DNA of 64,000 nucleotides from an uncultured Clostridium sp. (GTDB lineage Bacteria; Bacillota; Clostridia; UBA1212; UBA1255), in assembly GCA_900543695.1 (NCBI GenBank), contig UQSG01000011.1, positions 3,214-67,213 on the forward strand, read 5' to 3'. This document shows, piece after piece, positions 1 through 9,999 of the stretch (position 1 is its first letter; each line of letters starts with the position of its first letter). The notes beneath the pieces were generated by a model. It was not told the DNA's origin. It ran no database searches and saw nothing but the letters and a program-made list of their open reading frames with translations. Position numbers and translations under genes: made by a program.

Positions 1-1
1 C

Positions 2-1666
2 AAGATTTATGTAGATGTTTTCAGTCAATGCTATGACGATATCGTCACCATCAACGGGGGAAAGGTTACTTCGTATGCATCTGCCGTCAAGGTCGCGGAG
101 GAATTATTCAGAGACTTTGACGAAAACCTGGAAGAGGTCGCAATTTCCTTAAATGATATTACCAATGCGCAGACGGGACTCAGCAATACGATGGTATCTA
201 TCAAGCAGCAGCCGATTACCGTCGACTATATGATGCTTGCACCGAACGGATACGATTATCCCAATGTGAGCAGTAATTTCTGGCAGAGCTTTTATGTAAG
301 CGCAGTCCGGTTCTTTTCCTCTTTTGACAACAGCAAATATGAAAATGCCGGAGCCAGGGAAGGGCTTGATACGGATGGAATGCCGGAGATCGAAGTGTAT
401 GTTTCCCGAGGACGTGAGCATGTGGATATCATGCGCAATCTTGTCAGCGAGCAGTTTACGCCCGATTACGGTATTAAAGTCAATATCAACATGGTGGCCG
501 GCTCCTCTGAGGGTCTGATCATGCCGCGCTACGTAGCCGGAACAGCGCCGGATCTTGCCATTTCCATTTCCCCAGGAAACGTTTTCGAGTTTGCGATCCG
601 CGGCGCCCTTGTAAATCTGGATCAGTTTGAGAGCACGACGTATAATGGAACGGAAGTAAAAGGCTTTTATGAGCTTTGGGAAGAGTCGTACTACGATGCG
701 GCATTCGTTCCTTATCTGTATAAAGGCAATTATTATGGCTTCCCCGAGACGCAGACGTGGAGCGCGCTGTTCTACAGAACCGATATTTTCGAGAATCTTG
801 GTCTGGAACCTCCGGATACCTGGGAGGACGTTTACAATATTCTGCCTACGCTTACGAACAACGGATATGATTTCTGTTATAACTACGCGGTTGGCGGATA
901 TACGCCGTTCCTTTATCAGTATGGCGGAGATTTTTATGACGCGAACGGAATGACCTCGGGCCTGAATACCGAGGCGGCTTATGAGGCGTTCATGGAATAC
1001 GCAAATCTGTATCTGCAATATAATTTTGTCTATGCCGCCAACTTTTATATGCGCTTTAAATCGGGTGAAATGCCGGTCGGCATAGCGGATCTGACGTTTT
1101 ACCAGCAGCTGAATTATTCCGCTCCCGAGCTGAACGGCAAATGGGCGATGCTGCCGGTGCCGGGACACAAGCGTGTAATCGATGGAGAAGAAGTCGTTGA
1201 CAGATCCATGAGCGGTCTGGGAACGTGCTGTATTATTATTAATAAAGATAATGTTGCGGAAGAAAACCGCCATTATGAAGAATCTTGGGCGTTTCTGCAG
1301 TGGTGGCTGTCCGACAGCGTACAGGCTGAATACGGCAGGGAGGTGGAGGCTACGTTCGGTGTCGCTTCCCGTTGGAATCCTGCCAACAAAAATGCCGCGC
1401 AGACGCTTCCTTATACGCAGGATGAGCTTGATGTTATCAATGCGCAGTGGGAATGGCTGAAGGAATCTCCCAATGCGATGGGCGGCTACTATACGTCCAG
1501 ATATCTGCTGACTGCGCTGAACCAGACGGTGATTCAGGGACTCAGCGGAAGAATTGCGCTGGAGGACGCCGTGAAGGAGATCAATAAAGAAATGCGGCGT
1601 AAGCAAAGCGAGTTTGGAATCCCAGAGGATGGCTCCGTTCTTTACGCCGAGCGCATTGACGAATAA
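2..1666 (+). CDS. Extracellular solute-binding protein of a carbohydrate ABC importer (5' partial)
   Basis: The frame is open from the first full codon of the window, so the N-terminus lies upstream. The last ~420 residues resemble a type 1 sugar-binding protein: a strand near 'IEVYVSRG', the segment 'GTAPDLAIS', then 'SALFYRTDIFENLGLEPPDTWEDV', which is typical of family SBP_bac_1. Before this lie at least ~130 residues outside the usual binding fold, including a helical stretch at the start, so the full protein is probably an unusually long, multidomain binding protein. It would sit outside the membrane and deliver an oligosaccharide to the two permeases directly downstream (17-bp gap). The ligand cannot be told from sequence. 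The role is known from the family; the linkage is inferred from gene order. Confidence 0.85.
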   Translation, partial: KIYVDVFSQCYDDIVTINGGKVTSYASAVKVAEELFRDFDENLEEVAISLNDITNAQTGLSNTMVSIKQQPITVDYMMLAPNGYDYPNVSSNFWQSFYVSAVRFFSSFDNSKYENAGAREGLDTDGMPEIEVYVSRGREHVDIMRNLVSEQFTPDYGIKVNINMVAGSSEGLIMPRYVAGTAPDLAISISPGNVFEFAIRGALVNLDQFESTTYNGTEVKGFYELWEESYYDAAFVPYLYKGNYYGFPETQTWSALFYRTDIFENLGLEPPDTWEDVYNILPTLTNNGYDFCYNYAVGGYTPFLYQYGGDFYDANGMTSGLNTEAAYEAFMEYANLYLQYNFVYAANFYMRFKSGEMPVGIADLTFYQQLNYSAPELNGKWAMLPVPGHKRVIDGEEVVDRSMSGLGTCCIIINKDNVAEENRHYEESWAFLQWWLSDSVQAEYGREVEATFGVASRWNPANKNAAQTLPYTQDELDVINAQWEWLKESPNAMGGYYTSRYLLTALNQTVIQGLSGRIALEDAVKEINKEMRRKQSEFGIPEDGSVLYAERIDE

Positions 1667-1683
1667 AGTGGGAGGGATGATTT

Positions 1684-2661
1684 GTGAGTAAGAAAGAAGA
1701 GAGAACAAAAAAAGAAACAAAAACAAATACGCCCGCCGTACCTAAGAAAAGATTTTTCAACGTTGAAAAAAGAGTTGGTTATACGCTTCACGAAATGTGG
1801 AAGCATAAGATGTCTTATGGTCTGATGGCTCCATTTTTCATCCTGTTTATAACCTTCTCTTTGATTCCGCTGCTGTGGTCGACCGGCCTGAGCTTTACAT
1901 ACTGGAATATTTTCGAGGATCCGCGCTGGACGGGGCTTGAAAACTACGTGTACCTGTTTGTAGACGACTCGCTCTTCCTGAAAGCGTTTACAAATACGCT
2001 GACGTATGCGGTCATCGTTGGACCTGTTTCCTATCTGATGTCGTATTTCTTTGCCTGGTTTATCAATCAGGTGCCGGATAAGGTGCGCCCGCTGTATGTA
2101 TTGGCTTTCTATGCGCCGGCGCTGACGAGCGGCGTTGCGATGTCGGTCGTATGGGCGGTTATGTTTTCCAACGACAGCACGGGATATCTGAACTCTGTGC
2201 TTTTGAATTTGGGACTGATTTATGGACCGATCCAATGGCTGCAGGATGTCAATTATATTATGCCTGTTATTATCATCGTAGCGCTGTGGTCGAGCTTGAG
2301 CACACAGTTCCTTGCTTTTGTTGCGGGCTTCCGCGGCGTAGACAGAGAACTGTACGATGCCGCTGCCGTCGATGGCGTTACCTCAAGATTCCAGAAGCTG
2401 CTGTATGTCGACGTGCCGCAGACGATGCCGCAGCTGCTTTTCTCGGCGGTTATTACAATTACCAGTTCTTTTACTGTTGGACAGACGATCGTGGCCCATC
2501 CGAGCCCGGAAGACGCCGCTCTGACGATCATGCTGCATTTAAGTGACTACTCCGGAACGCGGTTCGAGGTAGGCTATGCGTCCGCAATTGCGGTTGTGCT
2601 TTCCGTTATGATCCTTGGTATCGGACGCGTTGCGTTTAAGGTCTTAGGCGAGAAGGAGTGA
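1684..2661 (+). CDS. Sugar ABC transporter permease (MalF/LacF type)
   Basis: A 325-residue inner-membrane permease with about six transmembrane segments after a Lys/Glu-rich cytoplasmic N-terminus. The EAA loop that docks on the ATPase is visible as 'DAAAVDGVTSRFQKLLYVDVP' near residue 225. It starts at a GTG preceded by GGGAGGGA. It forms the first half of a permease pair with the next gene (4-bp gap). No ATP-binding subunit is encoded nearby, so a shared MsmK/MsiK-like ATPase probably powers it (inference). The substrate is unknown. Confidence 0.9.
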   Translation: MSKKEERTKKETKTNTPAVPKKRFFNVEKRVGYTLHEMWKHKMSYGLMAPFFILFITFSLIPLLWSTGLSFTYWNIFEDPRWTGLENYVYLFVDDSLFLKAFTNTLTYAVIVGPVSYLMSYFFAWFINQVPDKVRPLYVLAFYAPALTSGVAMSVVWAVMFSNDSTGYLNSVLLNLGLIYGPIQWLQDVNYIMPVIIIVALWSSLSTQFLAFVAGFRGVDRELYDAAAVDGVTSRFQKLLYVDVPQTMPQLLFSAVITITSSFTVGQTIVAHPSPEDAALTIMLHLSDYSGTRFEVGYASAIAVVLSVMILGIGRVAFKVLGEKE

Positions 2662-2665
2662 TGAT

Positions 2666-3535
2666 ATGTTTCAGGTAGACGTTGATTATTTAAAAAGAGC
2701 TAAAAAACGGAAGGATCACGGCAGAGTGGTCATCCTGGTATTTCTGACGCTTGCGGGACTTGTTTCGCTGCTGCCCCTGGTTTATCTTGTATGTACTGCA
2801 TTCAAGCCGGCGGAGGAGCTCTTCCTGTATCCTCCTACGTTTTTTGTAAAAAATCCTACGCTTCAGAACTTCAAAGATTTAACGGCGATTACTGCCAACA
2901 GCGCCGTACCGTTTTCCAGATATTTATTTAATACGGTCTTAATCACGGTAGCGTATATATTCTGCCTGGTATTTATCCTTACGATGGCGTGCTATCCGCT
3001 TTCCAAGCATAAATTCCCCGGCAGAAACGGTCTGATGACGCTCGTTACGACATCGCTGATGTTTGTTGCGGCAGCGGCGGCCATTCCTTCTTATTTGATT
3101 ATTACTTCGCTGGGAATCGACAACACTTATCTTGTGTACATTATTCCGGGGCTTGCGAATACGACATGTCTTTTCCTGATGAAGCAATTTCTGGATACGG
3201 TTCCCGATGATATTTTTGAAGCGGGAAAAATTGACGGGGCCTCTGAGTGGCAGCTTTACACAAAAATTGCAATTCCGCTTTTGAGAAATGCGCAGGCAAC
3301 CGTTATTATTCTGACGTTTGGCGGCATCTGGGCCGACACGGCCACGTCCACCACCTATATTTATAAAGAACAGCTGAGAACGCTCGGCTTCTTTATGAAT
3401 ACGATTGGCGGCGGTATTGCACGTACGGGTGCGAGCGCCGCATCAGGTTTGATAATGACTTTACCGAGCATCATCATTTTCATAATACAGCAGAGCCGTG
3501 TTATGGATACGATGGCGCACTCCGGAATCAAATAA
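2666..3535 (+). CDS. Carbohydrate ABC transporter permease (MalG/AraQ type)
   Basis: A 289-residue permease with the EAA loop 'EAGKIDGASEWQLYTKIAIP' and about six membrane segments. It begins four bases after the preceding permease, with AAGGAG upstream, and is the partner that completes the first translocation pore. The C-terminus is of the AraQ/MalG kind. It is separated by only 15 bases from the NHL-repeat gene that follows, so it should be part of one long transcript starting upstream of the window. Confidence 0.9.
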   Translation: MFQVDVDYLKRAKKRKDHGRVVILVFLTLAGLVSLLPLVYLVCTAFKPAEELFLYPPTFFVKNPTLQNFKDLTAITANSAVPFSRYLFNTVLITVAYIFCLVFILTMACYPLSKHKFPGRNGLMTLVTTSLMFVAAAAAIPSYLIITSLGIDNTYLVYIIPGLANTTCLFLMKQFLDTVPDDIFEAGKIDGASEWQLYTKIAIPLLRNAQATVIILTFGGIWADTATSTTYIYKEQLRTLGFFMNTIGGGIARTGASAASGLIMTLPSIIIFIIQQSRVMDTMAHSGIK

Positions 3536-3550
3536 GGGGGTAGAGGGCAT

Positions 3551-5644
3551 ATGAGACACAAAAAATTTATCAGTCTTCTTCTGCTGTTTGCTCTGGTTTT
3601 TTCCATCGGGATCCCGGTTTCCGCGCGGACGCCATACGCGAACTATTATATTCAGGAAAATGAAAGAACGGCGATGCCGATTCCCGCGGCTTATGAAACG
3701 AGCACAGTTATCGATTTCCTGTCTACGGAGACGGGAAAGCTGAATAATCCGGAGGATATGTTCATTGACGACGACGGCAAGATTTATGTGGCCGATACCG
3801 GCAACAACAGGATTGTCGTATATGACAGTGATTATTCGTTTCTTTTTGAAATCAGCAGCGATGGAACGTATGAAGAGGGAGATCTTTCCGCTCTGAAGGA
3901 GCCGAAGGGCGTTTACGTAGATCCGGACGATGGAGCGATCCTTGTTGCAGACTCCGGAAATGCCAGAATCGTTGAATTTACAAAATACGGAAATCTTCGT
4001 TATTCCTATCCGACGCCGCAAAGCGAAATTCTTTCCCAGGATTTTTCCTATCAGCCTTTGAAGGTTACAAAGGACGCAAGAGGTTTCATGTATGTGGCGA
4101 ATAACGGAGACTTCAACGGAATTATGCAGATGAATTCGAACGGAGAATTTGTCAGCTATTACGGAACCAATAGAGTAAATCTTTCCTTTTGGGACTCGAT
4201 TGCAAAGCTGCTGTGGAGCCGCGAGGACCGGCTTGGTACGGTTGTTACGCTTCCGTATACCTTCACAAATATTTATTGCAGCGACGATGGGTATATGTAT
4301 GCAACGACGACAACGGAGACGCCGCCCCAGGTTCGTAAAATTAATATCGGCGGATCCGATATTTTATACGGTGCTTACGATTTCCGTGATAACAGTATTA
4401 TGTCCTATTCCTCGTACAATCAGGTATTCTGCGATGTAACGGTCGACCGCTACAACAATATGCTGATTGTTGACAGAATGTATGGAAGAATTTATGAATA
4501 CGACGAAAGGGGAAACAACCTGTTTGCGTTTGGCACGAGAGGAAACGGCTACGGACAGCTCTCCTATCCGGTCAGCATTGAGACGGACCACAGAGGCAGG
4601 GTATACGTCCTAAACAAAACGACGGGCAATATCACCGTATACACTCCGACCGAATTTGCCGATCTTGTCCACGAAGCAAATCTGCTTTACAGTCAGGGCA
4701 AATACGAAGAGTCTAAGGTGATCTGGGAGCAGGTCATCGAAAAAAGCAATTATTATACGCTTGCCCTTGTTAATATCGGAAATATTCTGATGCGTGAGGA
4801 GGAAAACGACGCCGCCATCGAATATTTTTACGAGGCCGAGAATGCGCTGTATGCCTCACAGGCGTACGAAGAAATCCGGGCTGATTTTCTCCGCGAGCAT
4901 TTTTCGACAATTGTTATCGTAGTCGTTGTGCTTTTAATTGCGTGGGTTATTTGGGTTTCCGTTAAAAGAGCCAGACGGAGAAAATATGGACCGCCGAAGG
5001 AGCGCCATAATGTATTTACGGTAATCAGAAACTTCTTCAGGCGTATTACGGGGATTATGCGCCATCCGATCGATGGCTTTGAGGGAATCCGCTATGAGAA
5101 CCAGGGCTCTTATGCAGACATGGCTATCATTATGATTTTGTACGCTCTGATTTCCGTCGTATCGCAGTATGCAGTCAGCTTTATATACCGCGATGGTACG
5201 CCCTTGGACGTGATCGAGCCGGTGAGCACCTTCTTCTTAGCCTTCCTGCCATGGATTGTGGTTTGCGTTGTGAATTACGGTGTTACGACAATTATGTATG
5301 GCGAGGGCAGATTCCGCGACGTGATCATAGGAGGCGCCTACTGTCATGGACCGCTCCTTCTTTTGATGCTGCCGATCAACCTGCTGACGCATATTCTTAC
5401 GCAGAACGAAGCGGGAATTTTTAGGATTGTAAATATATTGCTTTATTTCTGGACCGTGCTGCTTGTCTACTTCTGTATTAAAGGCGTCCACGGCTTCCAT
5501 CCGGTTAAGGCGTTTGTCGTATCCATTCTGACGGTGCTGGGCGTTGCCGCAGTGGCGATCCTCTTCTTCATTGTCTATGGCTTGGCTGCGCAGATGTTTG
5601 ATTTCATTATACAATTTGGTAAGGAGTTGAGTTATCTTGTTTAA
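3551..5644 (+). CDS. Secreted-face NHL-repeat / TPR / Yip1-domain membrane protein
   Basis: 697 residues in four visible parts. A signal peptide or anchor occupies residues 1-25. NHL beta-propeller repeats follow (for example 'NPEDMFIDDDGKIYVADTGN' near 66 and 'EPKGVYVDPDDGAILVADSG' near 117, with more to ~365). A TPR-like helical stretch ('YSQGKYEESKVIWEQVI', ~375-430) leads to a transmembrane segment at ~453-472, and the last ~195 residues form a Yip1-type multi-span domain. The propeller is predicted to lie outside the cell. The gene sits between two ABC permease pairs and overlaps the next gene by 8 bp, which suggests a helper role in the uptake system. That role is inference; no enzymatic motif is seen. 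Confidence 0.8.
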   Translation: MRHKKFISLLLLFALVFSIGIPVSARTPYANYYIQENERTAMPIPAAYETSTVIDFLSTETGKLNNPEDMFIDDDGKIYVADTGNNRIVVYDSDYSFLFEISSDGTYEEGDLSALKEPKGVYVDPDDGAILVADSGNARIVEFTKYGNLRYSYPTPQSEILSQDFSYQPLKVTKDARGFMYVANNGDFNGIMQMNSNGEFVSYYGTNRVNLSFWDSIAKLLWSREDRLGTVVTLPYTFTNIYCSDDGYMYATTTTETPPQVRKINIGGSDILYGAYDFRDNSIMSYSSYNQVFCDVTVDRYNNMLIVDRMYGRIYEYDERGNNLFAFGTRGNGYGQLSYPVSIETDHRGRVYVLNKTTGNITVYTPTEFADLVHEANLLYSQGKYEESKVIWEQVIEKSNYYTLALVNIGNILMREEENDAAIEYFYEAENALYASQAYEEIRADFLREHFSTIVIVVVVLLIAWVIWVSVKRARRRKYGPPKERHNVFTVIRNFFRRITGIMRHPIDGFEGIRYENQGSYADMAIIMILYALISVVSQYAVSFIYRDGTPLDVIEPVSTFFLAFLPWIVVCVVNYGVTTIMYGEGRFRDVIIGGAYCHGPLLLLMLPINLLTHILTQNEAGIFRIVNILLYFWTVLLVYFCIKGVHGFHPVKAFVVSILTVLGVAAVAILFFIVYGLAAQMFDFIIQFGKELSYLV

Positions 5645-8135
5645 GAAAAAGAAAAAAAACCTGGAACAAAACAATGAGACGCCTGTGAATGAATCAGCAT
5701 CGCGTGAAAAAATAAAAAAGGTACTGAAAATCGTTATTCCGCTTGTATTGGTCTTGCTGCTTATTTTTATTGTGCTGAAAGTCGCTTTTGGGGACGACCA
5801 CAATATTATTTTCGGGAAGGACGGAATTGAGAGCAGCAGACAGGTTTCGGCTACCGACACATCGAAGGGAGTCAACGGCCTGATGCTTACCGATCAGGGA
5901 ATGACGGTAGTAGCTGAGAACGATAATCTGATACTCAGCTTTTCCAACAGAGAAAATTTGTTTTTGATCCAGGATAAGGCAACGGGCGAAACCTTCCGTT
6001 CCTATCCGGAGCCGATTTATGAGACGACGCTTGCAGAGGGCGAAACCTCTGATCTCGCAGCTTACGATCTTTCCACGGAGACGGGCCAATTTATTACGTC
6101 GCCGGTGTTTGTCGGCTATACAAAGTCCGGTATGGACGGCGGCTTCGTATTGGGCGTAAACCAGATGCCACATGTGAAAACCGTTTATTTCATTGAGAAC
6201 GGCGTCCGGCTGCGCTATGAGATGACAGAGCTGGAGCTGGAATTTTCCGTTGAAATTACGATCGAGGGCAACGAGCTTGTATACCGTATTCCGGTCAATG
6301 GAATCATTGAGCGGGAGGGCCTGGAAAACGAGGAGCAGGACAGAAGACCGCTGCTTACGTCGCTGAGCGTCCTGCCGTATCTCGGAGCGCATCGCACCGG
6401 TCAGGAGGGCTATTTTGTAGCGCCTGACGGAACAGGAGCGCTGACGCGCTTTGATGTCGCCAGAATCACAAACTATAATGAATATTCCAAGAAAGTATAC
6501 GGTCCGGATCTGACCTTTGACGCGACCGACTCGCCGGATTACAATAATTTGCTTTTGAGTATCGGCGCTTACGGTATCGTGGAAAACAGAACTGAGGATG
6601 GAACAGAAAATATTAATCAGCTTGCAAATTCCATGATGACTTCTTTCATTAAGGAAGGAGATTCGAATGCGGAGCTGAAGATTTCAAATCCCGGCATCAG
6701 GAGCCTGCCTTTTTATGCGATCTATTTTCAGTATAATTACCGGAATTTTTACAAGCTTCAGATTTCGAACTCCGGTACGCAGTACGATATGGTCGTAAAA
6801 GACATGCAGCTGGGAGATGTCGAACAGAGAATTACGATCGATCTTTCGGAAGACGATGAGTATTCCTATGTAGACGTTGCTGCCAGGGTTCGGGAAAAGC
6901 TTTTGGCACAATGGAACGAGCGCTATGGCATTGAGCTTTCCATGGGTTCGGCTGAAGATGCGCCAGTGCTTAACCTGAAAATGTTTATGGGAGCCAAAAA
7001 TGTAACAGGCGGCGTTTTGAATCAGGTTAAAGTAATGACGGATTTTGAGGACGTACAGAACATTTATAATGATCTTAGTGAAAGCGGCGCTTCTGACCTG
7101 CGTCTTTCTCTGCTTGGCTGGCAGAGGGGCGGTTATTATTGGAACTGTACCTCGAAGCTGAAGCCCGACGGTGCGTACGGCGGTGCGGGCGGCCTTCAGG
7201 ATTTGACGAAATGGGCAAAGGACAAAAACATTACGCTTGTTTTGGATAATAACCTTCTGATTCTCTACGGAAGCCCGTCTAACGGCGCGACGTTCCGGAA
7301 TGCCGTCGTAAAGGAAGCCAACACGTTTTATCTGAATTATTTGCTGAGCACGACGTCCGGCGTATACAATTATGCTGATTTTTATGTTCTCAGTCCGGAA
7401 TATTTCGACCGCGAAATTCTGAATGATGTGATTGAACGCCTGAAGGACTACGGCGCGGCAAATGTAGACCTCCAGCAGCTGGGAGATATGCTTTATTCTG
7501 ATTACAACGAGAATAATCCCTTATACCGCGTGCAGGCCATCAGCAGATATGTAAAATGGCTTCAGCAGTACGGGGCGAATTTTGAGGATGTCGCGGTTTA
7601 CAGCGGGAATTCCTATGCAATTCCTTACGTCAATACCATTGTCGATATCCCTGTAGAAAAATCTTCGCATATTGTTCTGGATGAGGAAATCCCATTCCTT
7701 CAGATCGTATATCACGGGCTTGTAAATTATTATTCCGCACCCGTAAACAATCAGGACGACGAAACCTATTTTATGCTCAGATCGATTGAATACGGCGCGC
7801 TGATGTCTTATGAGCTTACGCAGGAAAAAACAAGCGAGCTTCGTTATACGTATTACGATGCCCTTTACCGTTCTGAGTATTCAAATCTGAAAAATGAGAT
7901 CGTAGAGCGCTACAACAGCATCGCCGAAGCCGTGAAGCCTTTCATCGGCCTTGAAATCACGGATCATTACAGAGTGAATCCGGACTACGAAATTTTCTGT
8001 ACGCAATATTCCGACGGTACCAGGGTATATGTTTGCTACGAAACCGAGAGCGTTACCGTCGAGGACGCTGCGTCCGGTCAGACGCTGTCCTTTGAAGGAA
8101 GAAGTTATCAAATATTGGAGAAGGGAGGGGAGTAA
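5637..8135 (+). CDS. DUF5696 family membrane-anchored protein
   Basis: 832 residues. It starts at a TTG with AAGGAG 10 bases upstream, overlapping the previous stop by 8 bp, which implies translational coupling. A short Lys-rich cytoplasmic tail is followed by a membrane anchor at ~24-45, and the remaining ~780 residues should be extracellular. The segment beginning 'YFVAPDGTGALTRF' and the later barrel-like part ('LRLSLLGWQRGGYYWN', 'LVLDNNLLILYG') resemble DUF5696 proteins, which recur beside sugar ABC transporters in Firmicutes. The fold may be glycosidase-like, but no catalytic pair can be assigned, so no reaction is claimed. The position between two permease pairs points to handling of the transported glycan. 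Confidence 0.7.
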   Translation: MFKKKKKNLEQNNETPVNESASREKIKKVLKIVIPLVLVLLLIFIVLKVAFGDDHNIIFGKDGIESSRQVSATDTSKGVNGLMLTDQGMTVVAENDNLILSFSNRENLFLIQDKATGETFRSYPEPIYETTLAEGETSDLAAYDLSTETGQFITSPVFVGYTKSGMDGGFVLGVNQMPHVKTVYFIENGVRLRYEMTELELEFSVEITIEGNELVYRIPVNGIIEREGLENEEQDRRPLLTSLSVLPYLGAHRTGQEGYFVAPDGTGALTRFDVARITNYNEYSKKVYGPDLTFDATDSPDYNNLLLSIGAYGIVENRTEDGTENINQLANSMMTSFIKEGDSNAELKISNPGIRSLPFYAIYFQYNYRNFYKLQISNSGTQYDMVVKDMQLGDVEQRITIDLSEDDEYSYVDVAARVREKLLAQWNERYGIELSMGSAEDAPVLNLKMFMGAKNVTGGVLNQVKVMTDFEDVQNIYNDLSESGASDLRLSLLGWQRGGYYWNCTSKLKPDGAYGGAGGLQDLTKWAKDKNITLVLDNNLLILYGSPSNGATFRNAVVKEANTFYLNYLLSTTSGVYNYADFYVLSPEYFDREILNDVIERLKDYGAANVDLQQLGDMLYSDYNENNPLYRVQAISRYVKWLQQYGANFEDVAVYSGNSYAIPYVNTIVDIPVEKSSHIVLDEEIPFLQIVYHGLVNYYSAPVNNQDDETYFMLRSIEYGALMSYELTQEKTSELRYTYYDALYRSEYSNLKNEIVERYNSIAEAVKPFIGLEITDHYRVNPDYEIFCTQYSDGTRVYVCYETESVTVEDAASGQTLSFEGRSYQILEKGGE

Positions 8136-8138
8136 TAC

Positions 8139-9020
8139 ATGGCTAAGAAACCAGTCAAAGTAAAAAAGCAGCTGGCGCACAAAAGAACGTTAGGCAGTGT
8201 TATTTCCTTTGAAAGGCGAAGAACGCTGGAGGGCTGGTGCTTTTCCGCCCCGTGGCTGATTGGCTTCCTCATTTTTACGCTGGTTCCGCTTATCCTGTCT
8301 GTCAGAATCAGTTTTTACATTACGCAGCTGACGGACCTTTACGGGTTTGAGGGACAGAGCAAATGGGTAGGCTTTGAAAACTACATGGATATTATCCAGG
8401 ATCCGAGCGTGGGAGAAGCAATGGTAAATTCTTTCCTGAACGCATTGTGGCAGGTACCGATTATCGTGTTCTTCGCATTATTCGTGGCCGTGCTTCTGAA
8501 GCAGAAATTTCCTGGAAGAGTGTACTTCAGGGTCATCTTTTTCATCCCGGTGATTCTGGCTGGCGTTATCATGAGCTATCTGTTCAATGACGGCGTCGGC
8601 AGCATCAGCGTATTCGGTTCCATTGTCGGTTCTGCTTCCGGGGGCTTCTTCGGAACGCTGACACAATATATAGGAAATATCATGTGGAGCAGCAGTGTGG
8701 AAATTCTGATTTTCCTGGCGGCGCTGCAGAGTGTTCCCGATATCCTTTACGAGGTTGTTGAAATCGACGGAGCAACGGCATGGGAATCCTTCTGGCATGT
8801 TACGCTCCCGTATATTTCGCCGTTTGTCATTTTGAATTGCGTCTACGCCCTGGTCGACTCTTTTGTCAAGTATGACAACCCGATTATGAGCATGATGCAG
8901 TCCATGACGGAAACAGGTACGAAATACGGAATGGCGTCGGCGCTCAGCTGGATGTATATGCTGATTACTTTGGTCACGATTCTTATCTTCATTCTGCTTA
9001 CGAGGAGGTGGCTCAGATGA
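8139..9020 (+). CDS. Sugar ABC transporter permease, second pair (MalF/LacF type)
   Basis: A 293-residue permease with EAA loop 'EVVEIDGATAWESFWHVTLP' near residue 205 and about six membrane segments. It begins with ATG four bases after the DUF5696 gene, with AAGGGAGGGG upstream. Its stop overlaps the ATG of the next permease (ATGA), the usual arrangement for obligate pairs. It is the LacF-type half of the second pore in this island. The substrate is unknown. Confidence 0.9.
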   Translation: MAKKPVKVKKQLAHKRTLGSVISFERRRTLEGWCFSAPWLIGFLIFTLVPLILSVRISFYITQLTDLYGFEGQSKWVGFENYMDIIQDPSVGEAMVNSFLNALWQVPIIVFFALFVAVLLKQKFPGRVYFRVIFFIPVILAGVIMSYLFNDGVGSISVFGSIVGSASGGFFGTLTQYIGNIMWSSSVEILIFLAALQSVPDILYEVVEIDGATAWESFWHVTLPYISPFVILNCVYALVDSFVKYDNPIMSMMQSMTETGTKYGMASALSWMYMLITLVTILIFILLTRRWLR

Positions 9021-9985
9021 CGAACGTAATCCACAGAGTAACGGGTTTCTTTCAAACGTTTATCGATCGATACAGAAATCTCGGTTATAAGGCGAAAAAG
9101 AAAATCAGATTTGTGATCGGCCGGATCTTCTTATATTACGTCCTGATTGAGCTTGCTTATCTGTTTCTGCTCCCTTTTATCTATATTCTGACGACGTCCA
9201 TGATGTCTTATCAGGATTATCTGGATCCTACGGTTGAGTGGATCCCTACCGCAATAGAATGGGAAAATTTTACCAGTGCCTGGCAGGGACTGAATTATCC
9301 GCGCGCGTTTTTGAATTCGCTGATTACTTCGCTGGGAAGCGCTGTTCTGCAGTGCGTTTCCTGTGCAATTATCGGTTATGCGCTGGGACGTTTTAAATTC
9401 AGAGGGAAAAATATTCTCTTTGTATTGGTTATCCTGGTGCTTCTGATTCCGCCGCAGACGATGATTCTTTCTTCATACGGTCTATGGGCGACATTTGGCA
9501 TGACAAATACTTATTGGCCGATTTTGATCCCGTGCATATTTGGCCTGGGGCTGCGCGGCGCTCTATTTGCCTTAATTTATATGTACTTTTTCCAAAGAGT
9601 ACCCGACGCGATGGACGATGCGGCGCGTATTGACGGCGCCGGCCCGTTCAGAGTATTTTTGCAGATCATGCTGCCGCTGGTAAAATCCGCCATATCGATC
9701 GTTTTCATTTTCTCGTTCGTATGGCACTGGAACGATAACTACGAAGCGCCTACTTATATGTTTAACCAGAATATGCTGACGCTTCAGCCGAAGCTGGAAA
9801 ATATTCAGCAGTATTATTCCGAATTAATGGGATATTCTGGCGAAGCCAGCGAGATTGACAAGGCCATGACAGAACCGATGCTGTTTGCAGGCTGTCTGCT
9901 GGTAATGATTCCGGTATTAATCGTATATATAGCGGGGCAGAATAAGCTTGCATCAGGAATTGAGCGAATCGGCGTTATTGAGTGA
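9017..9985 (+). CDS. Carbohydrate ABC transporter permease, second pair (MalG/AraQ type)
   Basis: 322 residues from ATG at 9017. An in-frame GTG at 9008 lies inside the ribosome binding site itself (AGGAGG, 9003-9008), so the ATG, which overlaps the upstream stop as ATGA, is preferred. The EAA loop 'DAARIDGAGPFRVFLQIMLP' is present. The N-terminus carries an unusual ~35-residue basic helix before the first membrane span. Together with the preceding gene it forms the second pore; the substrate-binding partner is encoded next. Confidence 0.9.
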   Translation: MTNVIHRVTGFFQTFIDRYRNLGYKAKKKIRFVIGRIFLYYVLIELAYLFLLPFIYILTTSMMSYQDYLDPTVEWIPTAIEWENFTSAWQGLNYPRAFLNSLITSLGSAVLQCVSCAIIGYALGRFKFRGKNILFVLVILVLLIPPQTMILSSYGLWATFGMTNTYWPILIPCIFGLGLRGALFALIYMYFFQRVPDAMDDAARIDGAGPFRVFLQIMLPLVKSAISIVFIFSFVWHWNDNYEAPTYMFNQNMLTLQPKLENIQQYYSELMGYSGEASEIDKAMTEPMLFAGCLLVMIPVLIVYIAGQNKLASGIERIGVIE

Positions 9986-9999
9986 CGGAGGGTTTTTCT

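Noticed and set aside
149..1726. Long open frame on the minus strand (over 500 codons)
   Set aside because: It lies antisense to the solute-binding protein, shows low-complexity Arg/Ile-rich sequence without family motifs, and has no ribosome binding site. The plus-strand frame is clearly coding.
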